A DNA stretch of 64,000 nt from Candidatus Trichorickettsia mobilis (lineage in GTDB: Bacteria > Pseudomonadota > Alphaproteobacteria > Rickettsiales > Rickettsiaceae): positions 1,475,001 to 1,539,000 of the forward strand of contig NZ_OY728607.1 in assembly GCF_963422225.1 (NCBI RefSeq). Reading direction: 5' to 3'. Every line of letters starts with the position of its first letter. The stretch's first letter is position 1. The position numbers were made by a program, and so were the translations under genes. Of the stretch, positions 37,604 through 46,296 are shown piece after piece. The notes beneath the pieces are model-generated. The model ran no database searches and was not told where the DNA came from. It saw only the letters and a program-made list of their open reading frames with translations.

Positions 37604-38506
37604 TAGCTAAACCTCTATAAAACGGTTATAATCAAAGGGTATAATTAAAATAATTGTTATGACATATTCGATAGATTTTAGAAAGAAAGTACTGGCTATC
37701 AAAGAAAAAGAGAAGATGAGTTTTGAATCAATATCAAAACGTTTTGGAGTAGGAAAAAACACGGTATTTGTATGGACTAAAAAAATATCTCCTCTAAAGA
37801 ATAGGAATAGAGCTTCGAAAAAAATACCGATTGATAAATTGAGAGAAGACGTGGTGCAATATAGTGACGCGTATCAATATGAAAGAGCTGAGCGGTTAGG
37901 AGTGAGTAAATCTGGAATACAAAAAGCATTAAAGAAGTTGAACATTACGTATAAAAAAAGCTTTAAAACATCCGAAGGCAAAAGAAGAAGAGAGGTTAGA
38001 ATTTCAGAATAAGATAAAAAAGTACGAGGCAGAGGAAAAAGTTATTGTCTTTACCGATGAGAGCGGGTTTGTCCATAGCGCGCCTAGAACTCACGGATAT
38101 TCGGCAAAAGGCAAGAGGTGTTATGGTGTTCATGATTGGCATCCGTCAAAAAGAACTAATGTTATAGGGGCATTAGTAGGTAAATCGCTGCTAACCGTGT
38201 CAATTTTTGACGGCAATGTTAATACAGTTATTTTTAACAGCTGGGTAGAACAAGATTTAATACCGAAATTACCTAATAATTCCGTGGTTGTGACAGACAA
38301 TGCAAGTTTCCATAAAAGTCCGTATTTAAAAACTATGATAGAAAAAGCTGGTCATATATTGGAGTACTTACCGCCTTATTCTCCTGATTTGAATCCTATT
38401 GAACCAAAATGGGCTCAAGCTAAATCTAGAAGAAGGAAATATCGCTGTGACGTAGACACTCTGTTTGAAAAGTACATGTTATAACCGTTTTATAGGGGTT
38501 TAGCTA
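37604..38506 (+). mobile_element. IS630-type insertion sequence inside recR
   Basis: The 903-bp element has ends TAGCTAAACCTCTATAAAAC and the complement with one change, flanked by a duplicated TA (37602-37603 and 38507-38508), as expected for IS630/mariner elements. The single-base differences are limited to the ends and recR is otherwise intact, so the insertion looks recent. Confidence 0.93.
37659..38484 (+). CDS. IS630-type DDE transposase in two frames
   Basis: The first frame (37659-38012) encodes a helix-turn-helix part (MTYSIDFRKKVLAIKEKEKMSFESISKRFGVGKNTVF). The DDE part reads, in the +1 frame, KHPKAKEEERLEFQNKI and then VFTDESGFVHS, VVTDNASFHKS and PDLNPIEPKWAQAK, ending at 38484. 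The frames meet at a run of seven A before GCTTTA (about 37950). Slippage at that run would give a full transposase with all three acidic residues. An ATG-started fragment alone (38197) would lack the first Asp. Confidence 0.88.
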
Positions 38507-39124
38507 TAGTATTACATTTATTACAGGAAAAAGAAGTAAGATTAAAGAATTTAATGGAAGGTCTAGCTCTTGCAGCTAGTAAAATTCAAATATGTGAGAT
38601 TTGTCAAAATATTGATTCTCATAATATTTGTCAAATTTGTGCTACTTCAGATAGAGATAAAAGCATCATTGCTATAGTAGAAACTGTAGCTGAATTATGG
38701 GCTATTGAGCGAAGTGGAAATTTTAATGGAAAATACCATGTGTTGGGTGGAGCATTGTCTGCCAGCATGGGAAAAACTCCAGATTCTCTAAGGTTACCAC
38801 AATTATTAGACAGATGCATGAATCATGGGGTTACTGAACTTATTATTGCGACAAACGCAACTCTAGAAGGACAAACCACCGCATATTTTATCACTGAATA
38901 TTTCAGGAATTGTAACCTTAAAATTTCTCGACTTGCAAATGGTATTCCTATAGGCGGAGAATTGGATTATTTGGATGATGGTACGGTATCTTTAGCTATT
39001 GCTTTAAGACAACCATTTGATTAATATTGCTCAAGCTATTGACGAAGTTTATTGAATGCTCTCAATATTATAAAAAAAATCCCAAAACAACCTTAACTAT
39101 TACATATTAAAGTGGTTTCCATCT

Positions 39125-39772
39125 ATGAAAAATCAGTTGTTATTTTCCGAGTTGTTGGCATCAAAATTATGTCATGATTTTGCTGGGATTATAGGAGCTG
39201 TTGATAGCTGTACGGAATTATTAAGTAGTGCAGATGTTAGTATTAAAAATTCTGCTTTGCAGCTTTTATCGATAAATTCTAGAAAACTAGTTAGTCGCCT
39301 AAAATTTTATCGATATGCATATGGTAATATAGATTCTTTAGAAAATATCAATATCAACGAAATTCAAATGTTAAGTAATCAATGTTTGGATCTAGTGTCT
39401 CAACAGATAATTTTACAATTGCGTAGTAATTTACATCACACTATGCTGGATAAGCTGGTAGGAAAAATAATAATATGTTTGATTATTATAGCATTTGAAC
39501 ACATCATTAAAAACGGTCAGATTAATTGTCAGCTATCGATGATAAATAATAAGCTAAGCATTATAGTGCAAGCAATTGGTGGCTACCAGAAAATTGATCA
39601 ACAGAAAGCCAATATTTTACTGGGTAATGAAAATTGGAATAATCTTAATATTCACAATTGTCATGAATATTATACATATTATTTACACCAACAAACACAG
39701 TGTGAATTGTTAATTACACAATCAACGGAGATGATACAATATTCTGTGCAAACAACTTTGGAGCAAAAATAA
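39125..39772 (+). CDS. chpT: histidine phosphotransferase ChpT
   Basis: ChpT passes phosphate from CckA to CtrA and CpdR, the alphaproteobacterial cell-cycle relay. The 215-residue protein has the HPTransfase pattern: [26 protein letters not shown] with phospho-accepting His about 17, and a degenerate histidine-kinase-like C-terminal domain with no ATP-binding boxes. It lies 100 bases after the recR remnant and 1 base before fumC, so the latter two are likely co-transcribed. Confidence 0.88.
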   Translation: MKNQLLFSELLASKLCHDFAGIIGAVDSCTELLSSADVSIKNSALQLLSINSRKLVSRLKFYRYAYGNIDSLENININEIQMLSNQCLDLVSQQIILQLRSNLHHTMLDKLVGKIIICLIIIAFEHIIKNGQINCQLSMINNKLSIIVQAIGGYQKIDQQKANILLGNENWNNLNIHNCHEYYTYYLHQQTQCELLITQSTEMIQYSVQTTLEQK

Positions 39773-39773
39773 A

Positions 39774-41156
39774 ATGACACAATATCGTATTGAAACAGAT
39801 TCTTTTGGCAAAATCAAAATAGATAATAAATTTTATTGGGGTGCTCAGACACAAAGATCTTTAGAGAATTTTAAGATCGGTGGCCAAAAAATGCCAACGC
39901 TTCTGATTAAAGCCTTGGCTATACTTAAAAAATGTGCAGCTTTAGTTAATGCTGAATTAGGCGGATTGCAGCCAGAAATAGCCCAGGCAATCGTTGATTC
40001 TGCCTCTAAGATATTAACAGGAGAGTTTAGTGAACATTTTCCTTTGGTAGTATGGCAAACAGGATCAGGTACTCAAACTAATATGAATATGAATGAGGTA
40101 ATAGCAAGTATTGCTAATGAGAGCTTGACTGGGATTTGCGGTGGTAAGTCTCCGGTGCATCCCAACGATCATGTGAATCTAGGACAATCTTCTAATGATT
40201 CTTTTCCTACAGCCATGCACATTGCAACTGTGTTGGGAGCTAAAGAGCAGTTAATTCCTGCTTTGCAAAAGTTGTATGCTGCTTTGGATGATAAAGCCGT
40301 TGTATGGCATCAATATGTGAAGATTGGACGCACGCATTTGCAGGATGCAACTCCAATTACTTTAGGTCAAGAATTTTCAGGGTATGCGACTCAAATAAAA
40401 TTTGCAATTGATCGGATTGAAGGAGTTTTAACCAGAGTATATTTGCTAGCTCAGGGTGGTACGGCAGTAGGAACGGGCATTAATTGCAAGCCAGGTTTTG
40501 CAGAAAAATTTGCAATGGCAGTGGCACAATATACTAGTTATCCGTTCAAGACTGCGCCCAATAAATTTGAAGCATTAGCTAGCCATGATACTTTAGTGGA
40601 ATTTTCGGGAGTGTTAAATACTATTGCAGTAGCTTTGATGAAAATTGCTAATGATATTAGACTATTAGGTTCAGGACCACGTTGTGGTTTTGGTGAATTA
40701 TCTTTACCCGAAAATGAGCCGGGATCGTCAATAATGCCTGGTAAAGTTAATCCTACTCAATGTGAAGCCATGACTATGGTGTGTGCACAAGTAATCGGTA
40801 ACCATACAGCAGTTACTGTCGGTGGCATGAGTGGTCATCTTGAATTAAATGTATTCAAGCCGATGATTATATATAATATTTTACAATCGATAGATTTACT
40901 AGCTACTGCTATGAATAGTTTTGTTGATCATTGTATTATAGGTCTTGAGCCAAATTTAGAACGTATCAATTATCTGCGAGATCAATCTTTGATGTTGGTA
41001 ACAGCGTTAAATCCTCATATTGGTTATGATAATGCCGCCAAGATCGCAAAAAAAGCCCATAAGGAAGGAACTACTTTAAAAGCTGCAGCAATTGCACTAA
41101 ATTTGTTAACGGCGGAGGAGTTTGATAGGTTAGTTAAACCCGAAACTATGATATGA
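39774..41156 (+). CDS. fumC: class II fumarase FumC
   Basis: FumC interconverts fumarate and malate in the TCA cycle. The 460-residue chain has [14 protein letters not shown], the substrate site [43 protein letters not shown] and the superfamily signature [16 protein letters not shown]. All active-site residues I can check are kept. The stop codon sits immediately before the second 126-bp repeat, which begins one base later. Confidence 0.97.
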   Translation: MTQYRIETDSFGKIKIDNKFYWGAQTQRSLENFKIGGQKMPTLLIKALAILKKCAALVNAELGGLQPEIAQAIVDSASKILTGEFSEHFPLVVWQTGSGTQTNMNMNEVIASIANESLTGICGGKSPVHPNDHVNLGQSSNDSFPTAMHIATVLGAKEQLIPALQKLYAALDDKAVVWHQYVKIGRTHLQDATPITLGQEFSGYATQIKFAIDRIEGVLTRVYLLAQGGTAVGTGINCKPGFAEKFAMAVAQYTSYPFKTAPNKFEALASHDTLVEFSGVLNTIAVALMKIANDIRLLGSGPRCGFGELSLPENEPGSSIMPGKVNPTQCEAMTMVCAQVIGNHTAVTVGGMSGHLELNVFKPMIIYNILQSIDLLATAMNSFVDHCIIGLEPNLERINYLRDQSLMLVTALNPHIGYDNAAKIAKKAHKEGTTLKAAAIALNLLTAEEFDRLVKPETMI

Positions 41157-41282
41157 TATACTCGGTGGAAATTGAGAATTGCGTTGTCGTATCTAAAGAT
41201 CTGCGTTCCTCACGTACTAAAGTACGCAGCTCGTACTCGACTTTGATACTCCTAGCACTTCTTCAATTTTGACCTTCGTCTA
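41157..41282 (+). repeat. 126-bp palindromic repeat (TATACTCGG family), copy 2
   Basis: It starts one base after the fumC stop and ends ACCTTCGTCTA. The central arms here are better paired than in copy 1: CACGTACTAAAGTACGC. The frame of the next gene is open back into this repeat, which would give a false start at TTG 41269. Confidence 0.85.
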
Positions 41283-41349
41283 TCACTCGCACATTTTCCT
41301 GGAATATTATTTTCTATTATTTAATTTAAAAAACACCAATACAATAGCT

Positions 41350-44088
41350 ATGAAAAAATTAAAGTACTTTGGTTTTACCATTTTGGTTTTAGTAATTATA
41401 TTATTATTAGCTCCTAAATTATTTTCCTTAAACAATTATAAGGAATTCATCGCCAAAAAAGTAAAAGACGCTATCGGTAGGGATTTACTGATTCAAGGAG
41501 ATATTTCTTTAGATATACTACCAATACCAACACTTAAGGTAGAAAATGTAACTCTTTCATCTTTTACTGGTGCGCAAGAACCATCTTTTATAGCAATTAA
41601 GACTGTAAAAGTAGCGCTATCCCCAACTTCACTTTTTGCAAAACAAATCATAATTTCTTCAATAGATTTAATCAACCCAATTATTTCATTGGAAAAATCA
41701 GCAGACGGTAAGAATAATAGCTGGGAATTTTCCTCTAATAAACCATCATCGGTAAAAGAAGATAGTGCCACAAGCCAGGATACTGCTACTCCATTTATGG
41801 TAAAGTCGATTAGAATTAGCCAAGGACAAGTGCAATATTTAGATAAAAAGGCGAAAACCACTTTAAGTAATATCGATATAGATGCAAATATCAGTAGTTT
41901 TAAAGGACCAATAGATTTTACTTCTACTTTTGAAATTTTTGAAAAAAAGTTGGATTTAAAAGGGAAAATAGATTCGCTCACAGATATAATAGCTTTAATG
42001 GTAGAGCTTAAATTACTAGATAAAAAAATTATACTTAAGGGAGAAATCGATGCTAAAGATTTTTCATTTAAAGGTGATATTAGCAGTGATGGCGACCTCA
42101 AAAATCTAAATTCAATAGTACCTAATCTTACTTTGCCGGCAGGGTTAGCACAGGAATACAGATTTTCGGCTACGATTCAAACAAACCGTGATGCAATAAC
42201 AATTAAGCCTATTAACCTGACTCTTGGTGCAATTCAGCTAAGTGGAGAAGGGAATTATTCTTTGAAACAAGTAGGGGCTAATTTATTGCTTGATGTTCAA
42301 CCAGGCCAGATCGGCTTTAAAATTGAACCAGTAGATCAGAAAGCTGGCGGAATTTTTACCAGTAAAATTTACGCTGAAGCTAAAACTCCGCAACTATTTA
42401 TGGCAGCTTTAAAAATTCAGTCTGTTCAGATAAGTCAGTTCCTAAGTCAAGCCATATCTTTGTCGGCAATGTTAAACTATAAAGATCAGGATTTACTGAT
42501 ACAAGATATTGTTGTTGATATTGCAAAAACTAAGGTCAAAGGCAAAATTGGCGCCCAAAATTGGAGCAGCAAACCTGTACTCTCTTATGATTTAAAAACT
42601 GATGATGTGTTAGCTTTAGCTCGGCTCTTTGGTATTAATTTACCGATTTTTCCAGGTCTAGTGCAAATAAGTGGAGAAACTACCAAAGATAAAGAGTTGA
42701 TCAATACTAATACATCTATCACATTTGCACAAATGACTAGCAATATTAAAGGTGATATAGCTTATGGTCAGGACACTAAATCAAATTTAGAAATCAAATT
42801 GGCTGGTAACAATCTTCATAAAACACTGCAATTATTATTGCAAAATAATTTTAACTCATATTTAAAGGCATTTTCTTTTTCCGGGCTAGTACAAGGAGAT
42901 TTATCTAAAGATATTAAAATTAAATTTAATTCTTCAATAGTGGCTAATAATGAAACCGTGACGATGATTGGTGATTCCTCGATAAATCTCATCAAGAATC
43001 TGCCTAATATTGCTTTGAATTTAGAAGCTTCTACTATTAATTTAGATTATTTTTTACCACCAGGATCACCATCTAATATAGGCTCTAACGCTACAGATCA
43101 AAGAAAAGTAGAACCTGACAAACGTTGGACAGAAGACAAAATAGATTTATCTTTTCTTGGTAAAATTAATGCTGATTGTAATTTAGCTATCAAGAAAATT
43201 GTTAAAAGTTCCTTTGTATTCGATAATATAAAAGTAAAAGTGAAACTAGCCGATCATACAGCAAATTTAGTATCTTTAACTGGTGATTTATATGGTGGTC
43301 AACTGAGTAGCAATGGCTCTATTGCTGCAGTAGCGAATCAGCCTTTCTCGCTAAATGCTTCAATAAAAGGAGCCAGGCTGAAAGATATCACCCCTGATTC
43401 TCAGCGTTTTAAAGTAGTACAGGGAACCTTTAATTTGGATACAGCTTTAAAATCTACTGGTATTAATCAAGCTCAATATATTAATAATTTATCAGGCAAT
43501 ATCAATTTTGACGGTATAAATGGACGATTAAACGGAATTAATCTGCAGCAGGTGGTTGACTCCTTAAATAATATTAAAAATATCGAAACTGTATTTAGTT
43601 CTTTAAATAATGCTTTTACTAGTGGAGAAACTGTTTTTAAAAAACTGGAAGGTAGCACAATTATTAAAGATGGCATTGCTCAGATAACAAAATTAAATGT
43701 AGAAATTCCAGGAGCTGCTGCTACTGCAGTTGGTCAAATTAATTTGCCACAATATTTATTGGATGTTAATAGTACTATTACTGTTGATATTAAGAATATG
43801 CCAGCTTTTCAGGTTCACCTATATGGTGCTCTAGACTCTATCCAGCACAAAATAGATCTAGATTCTTTGAAAAAATATATTATACAAAATGTTTTAGGCG
43901 ATGTTATGAAAAATGTTAAACCTAAAAATTTACTTAAAAACCTTATCGGTGGAGAAAAACAAAGAAATGATCAAGAACCACCAGTACAAGGTACTGATCA
44001 AGTAGAGGAGAATCCTGACTCGAATCTTTCACCTAAGAAACCGCTAGAAAATTTAATTAAAAAAGGTTTAAATAAGATTTTACAATAG
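41350..44088 (+). CDS. AsmA-family envelope protein
   Basis: From ATG 41350 the protein is 912 residues. It has a single N-terminal membrane anchor (FGFTILVLVIILLLAPKLF), the AsmA N-terminal pattern NNYKEFIAKKVKDAIGRDLLIQGDISLDILPIPTLKVENVTLS, long beta-rich repeats, and the C-terminal AsmA region LSGNINFDGINGRLNGINLQQVVDSLNN...GDVMKNV. Such bridge-like proteins act in lipid transport and outer-membrane homeostasis. The frame opens earlier at 41269 inside repeat DNA, which I reject. The stop TAG is part of TAGATCTC, a remnant of a GACCTC-type repeat end. Confidence 0.9.
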   Translation: MKKLKYFGFTILVLVIILLLAPKLFSLNNYKEFIAKKVKDAIGRDLLIQGDISLDILPIPTLKVENVTLSSFTGAQEPSFIAIKTVKVALSPTSLFAKQIIISSIDLINPIISLEKSADGKNNSWEFSSNKPSSVKEDSATSQDTATPFMVKSIRISQGQVQYLDKKAKTTLSNIDIDANISSFKGPIDFTSTFEIFEKKLDLKGKIDSLTDIIALMVELKLLDKKIILKGEIDAKDFSFKGDISSDGDLKNLNSIVPNLTLPAGLAQEYRFSATIQTNRDAITIKPINLTLGAIQLSGEGNYSLKQVGANLLLDVQPGQIGFKIEPVDQKAGGIFTSKIYAEAKTPQLFMAALKIQSVQISQFLSQAISLSAMLNYKDQDLLIQDIVVDIAKTKVKGKIGAQNWSSKPVLSYDLKTDDVLALARLFGINLPIFPGLVQISGETTKDKELINTNTSITFAQMTSNIKGDIAYGQDTKSNLEIKLAGNNLHKTLQLLLQNNFNSYLKAFSFSGLVQGDLSKDIKIKFNSSIVANNETVTMIGDSSINLIKNLPNIALNLEASTINLDYFLPPGSPSNIGSNATDQRKVEPDKRWTEDKIDLSFLGKINADCNLAIKKIVKSSFVFDNIKVKVKLADHTANLVSLTGDLYGGQLSSNGSIAAVANQPFSLNASIKGARLKDITPDSQRFKVVQGTFNLDTALKSTGINQAQYINNLSGNINFDGINGRLNGINLQQVVDSLNNIKNIETVFSSLNNAFTSGETVFKKLEGSTIIKDGIAQITKLNVEIPGAAATAVGQINLPQYLLDVNSTITVDIKNMPAFQVHLYGALDSIQHKIDLDSLKKYIIQNVLGDVMKNVKPKNLLKNLIGGEKQRNDQEPPVQGTDQVEENPDSNLSPKKPLENLIKKGLNKILQ

Positions 44089-44122
44089 ATCTCTCTCACA
44101 AACTTTAAAAGGTATAAAATAT

Positions 44123-44437
44123 ATGGCAGTTCCTCATTATGATTTTCATGTTTTCATATGTAATAATCAACGTGATCCCAATGCTGATAGAGGTTGTTGC
44201 CAACAAAAGGGGGCGGAGCAGTTAATTGAATATATGAAAACTGTAGTGAAAAAATCAGCCATAAATAATATTCGTATTAATAAGGCCGGATGCTTGAATG
44301 AATGTGAACGAGGAGTGAGCATGGTAGTTTATCCGGAAGGCAGATGGTATAGCATAAGATCAATCGAAGATGTGGATAGAATAGTACAATCTCGCTTTTC
44401 TAATGATGCTATTGTTAGTGACTTATTGATGAAATGA
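44123..44437 (+). CDS. thioredoxin-like 2Fe-2S ferredoxin
   Basis: The 104-residue protein resembles the NuoE-like thioredoxin-fold 2Fe-2S family: HVFICNNQRDP, GCCQQKGAEQL, NIRINKAGCLNECERGVSMVVYPEGRWYSI. Cysteines at 13, 25, 57 and 61 are the likely cluster ligands, with an extra Cys at 26. A redox partner is not apparent nearby. AAAGG precedes the ATG. Confidence 0.88.
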   Translation: MAVPHYDFHVFICNNQRDPNADRGCCQQKGAEQLIEYMKTVVKKSAINNIRINKAGCLNECERGVSMVVYPEGRWYSIRSIEDVDRIVQSRFSNDAIVSDLLMK

Positions 44438-44445
44438 TAATTTTA

Positions 44446-44736
44446 GACTTCTCTTACAAACTTACACGAGTTTTTTAGGTTAGTATACTACTCAGACGAC
44501 TTTTTCTAAAAACCGTAAACGCTTACCAAATTTGTGAGAGAGCGTTCACGGATTAGAAAATCGTCTGAGCTGAGGAGTAAAACGACGAAGCAATCGAGTT
44601 AAAATCAATGTTTTTTAGCTATTTTCTGGATTGCTTCGTCGTTTTACTTCTCAGCTCAGACGGTGGTTGTAGCTTTGTAAGTCCTGTACTAACGTTCACA
44701 AAAAACTCGCGAACGCTTACACTTGTGAAAGGGGTC
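44446..44736. repeat. nested repeats: GACCTC-type ends enclosing GTAAGCG-type elements
   Basis: The outer ends GACTTCTCTTACAAAC and ACTTGTGAAAGGGGTC (each next to TA) are those of the GACCTC family. Inside lie a right-half fragment of the GTAAGCGTTCACGG family (44491-44525) and a complete copy (44539-44720). The complete copy has a very long hairpin, AAAACGACGAAGCAATC against GGATTGCTTCGTCGTTTTAC. One family has therefore inserted in the other. No gene lies here. Confidence 0.75.
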
Positions 44737-44745
44737 TATTACTAT

Positions 44746-46266
44746 TTATTTCTCACGAAATGCTCTAAACATAACATCTGTAAGTGGATCGAATAAATAG
44801 CGAAGCAATGTTCTGGTACCAGTTACAATCTGTACTTCAGCCTGCATACCAGGATGTAATTCTAGATTTCTAGATTTTGCCACTTTTTCAAATTCATCCA
44901 TATCTATTTCGATTCTAGCAATATAAAAACTCTCCGCACCAGGGTTCTTATCTTGTACGATATCTGGTGATATTGACATTACTTTTCCAGTAAATAATGG
45001 AGTGGTTCTAGATTTAAAAGCACTAAATCTTATTTTTGCAATCAATCCTGGGTAAACAGAATCTATGTTTTTGTGCGGAACTTTGGCTTCGATAAGTAGT
45101 GAATCGTTAGTCGGAGAAATTTCCATAATTGGATTACTTGGACTTATTACTCCTCCGATTGTATGGAAATATAATACGTTAATCACTCCGTCAACCGGAG
45201 ATTTTATCACTATACGATCTAATGAATCACGTAAAGCGTAAAACTGTTCACGCAAGCTTCCAGCTTGAATCTGAGAATCTTTTAATTCCGCCAGAGTCTT
45301 ATTGGTAAATTTATTTTGTAAATTGATAATTTCAATATCACTTTTAGTAATCTCTTGATAAGTTTTAGCAATTTCAGTATCGGTCATAGCGATTTCACTT
45401 TTAGCGCCAGCTTCCTTTGCTTCTAATTCCAGCAATGTAGCTTTCTGAACAAAATTCTTTGCATGCAGTGTTCGTGTTGCTTTTAGGCGATCAGTAATTA
45501 CTTCCAAATTTTTAGCAAGAGAAACTTTCTTGGCTTCATATCCTTCAATTTGTTTATTCAACTGAGCAATTTTTTGGTGTAAAGATTCTTTCTCGGCTCG
45601 ATACATTTCTTTTTGTGCTCTAAATAAGTTTTCTTGGGTATATACTGCTTTTTCAACCTCAGGAACGGCAATATCCTTGGTAAGAAATTCAGGAAATACT
45701 ATTGTTTCTTGATTATCACGTTCTGCAATCAAACGACTTTCTGTAGCTAATGCAGTTCTATATTGGTGTAATACATTTTCATATTGCGACTTGACTCTAG
45801 TTTCATCAAGCTCTATCAATTTTGCTCCAGCAGTCACAACATCCCCCTGATGAACAAAGATATTCTTGATAATCCCGCCTTCTTGATGTTGGATAGTTTT
45901 TTTATTGGTATTTGAGATTAGAGTGCCAGTGGCTACTGCCGCACTATCAAGTGGTGCAACACTACTCCATATTCCACCAATTCCTACAAAAATGAGGATG
46001 ACATATACACCAAATACAATCGGTGATCTAGCTGCTTGCGATACATCATTACGATTATTACCTTCTTTTTTGGTAATAAAATTAATGAAACGATCGAGAG
46101 AAACTGTCAATTTTTGCATTTTTTGCATAATTGTGGTCAAGGTCTTTTGTATAACTTGCTGACTTTTGGTCAGTTTCGGTTTAGTAGCCATACCTTGTTG
46201 TAACGCCATTAACTGCTGTAATTGTTCCATGGTAATTTTTGGCTTTGGTTCTTTAGGATCAGACAT
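44746..46266 (-). CDS. type I secretion membrane fusion protein (HlyD/PrtE family)
   Basis: The protein joins an inner-membrane ABC exporter to a TolC-type outer-membrane channel. From ATG 46266 it has 506 residues: a cytoplasmic N terminus of about 75 residues and one membrane span (FGVYVILIFVGIGGIWSSVAPLDSAAVATG). A biotinyl-like half-motif lies in KTIQHQEGGIIKNIFVHQGDVVTAGAKLIELDETRVKSQ, then long coiled coils. The C-terminal part has IKSPVDGVINVLYFHTIGGVISPS and the HlyD signature GMQAEVQIVTGTRTLLRYLFDPL. It follows its ABC partner by 24 bases. Confidence 0.92.
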   Translation of the reverse strand: MSDPKEPKPKITMEQLQQLMALQQGMATKPKLTKSQQVIQKTLTTIMQKMQKLTVSLDRFINFITKKEGNNRNDVSQAARSPIVFGVYVILIFVGIGGIWSSVAPLDSAAVATGTLISNTNKKTIQHQEGGIIKNIFVHQGDVVTAGAKLIELDETRVKSQYENVLHQYRTALATESRLIAERDNQETIVFPEFLTKDIAVPEVEKAVYTQENLFRAQKEMYRAEKESLHQKIAQLNKQIEGYEAKKVSLAKNLEVITDRLKATRTLHAKNFVQKATLLELEAKEAGAKSEIAMTDTEIAKTYQEITKSDIEIINLQNKFTNKTLAELKDSQIQAGSLREQFYALRDSLDRIVIKSPVDGVINVLYFHTIGGVISPSNPIMEISPTNDSLLIEAKVPHKNIDSVYPGLIAKIRFSAFKSRTTPLFTGKVMSISPDIVQDKNPGAESFYIARIEIDMDEFEKVAKSRNLELHPGMQAEVQIVTGTRTLLRYLFDPLTDVMFRAFREK

Positions 46267-46296
46267 AATCAAAACATTATTTATTGTTAAAAAACA

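Larger units (their letters stand above)
37520..39024 (+). pseudogene. recR: recombination mediator RecR split by an IS630-type element
   Basis: RecR works with RecF and RecO at DNA gaps. Codons 1-28 ([20 protein letters not shown]...) lie at 37520-37603 and the rest at 38509-39024: zinc finger [37 protein letters not shown] and C-terminal [20 protein letters not shown]. Removing the IS and one TA restores a 199-residue RecR with no other damage. At present the IS gives an immediate TAG after codon 28. The downstream piece could start at ATG 38554 but would lack the HhH DNA-binding region, so RecR is probably lost. Confidence 0.95.

Noticed and set aside
41269..41349. Upstream TTG start for the AsmA-family gene
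   Set aside because: It lies in the 126-bp repeat and would put unrelated residues before a normal N-terminal membrane anchor.
41493..42101. 202-codon minus-strand frame inside the AsmA-family gene
   Set aside because: It is an antisense shadow; the plus strand has clear family motifs.
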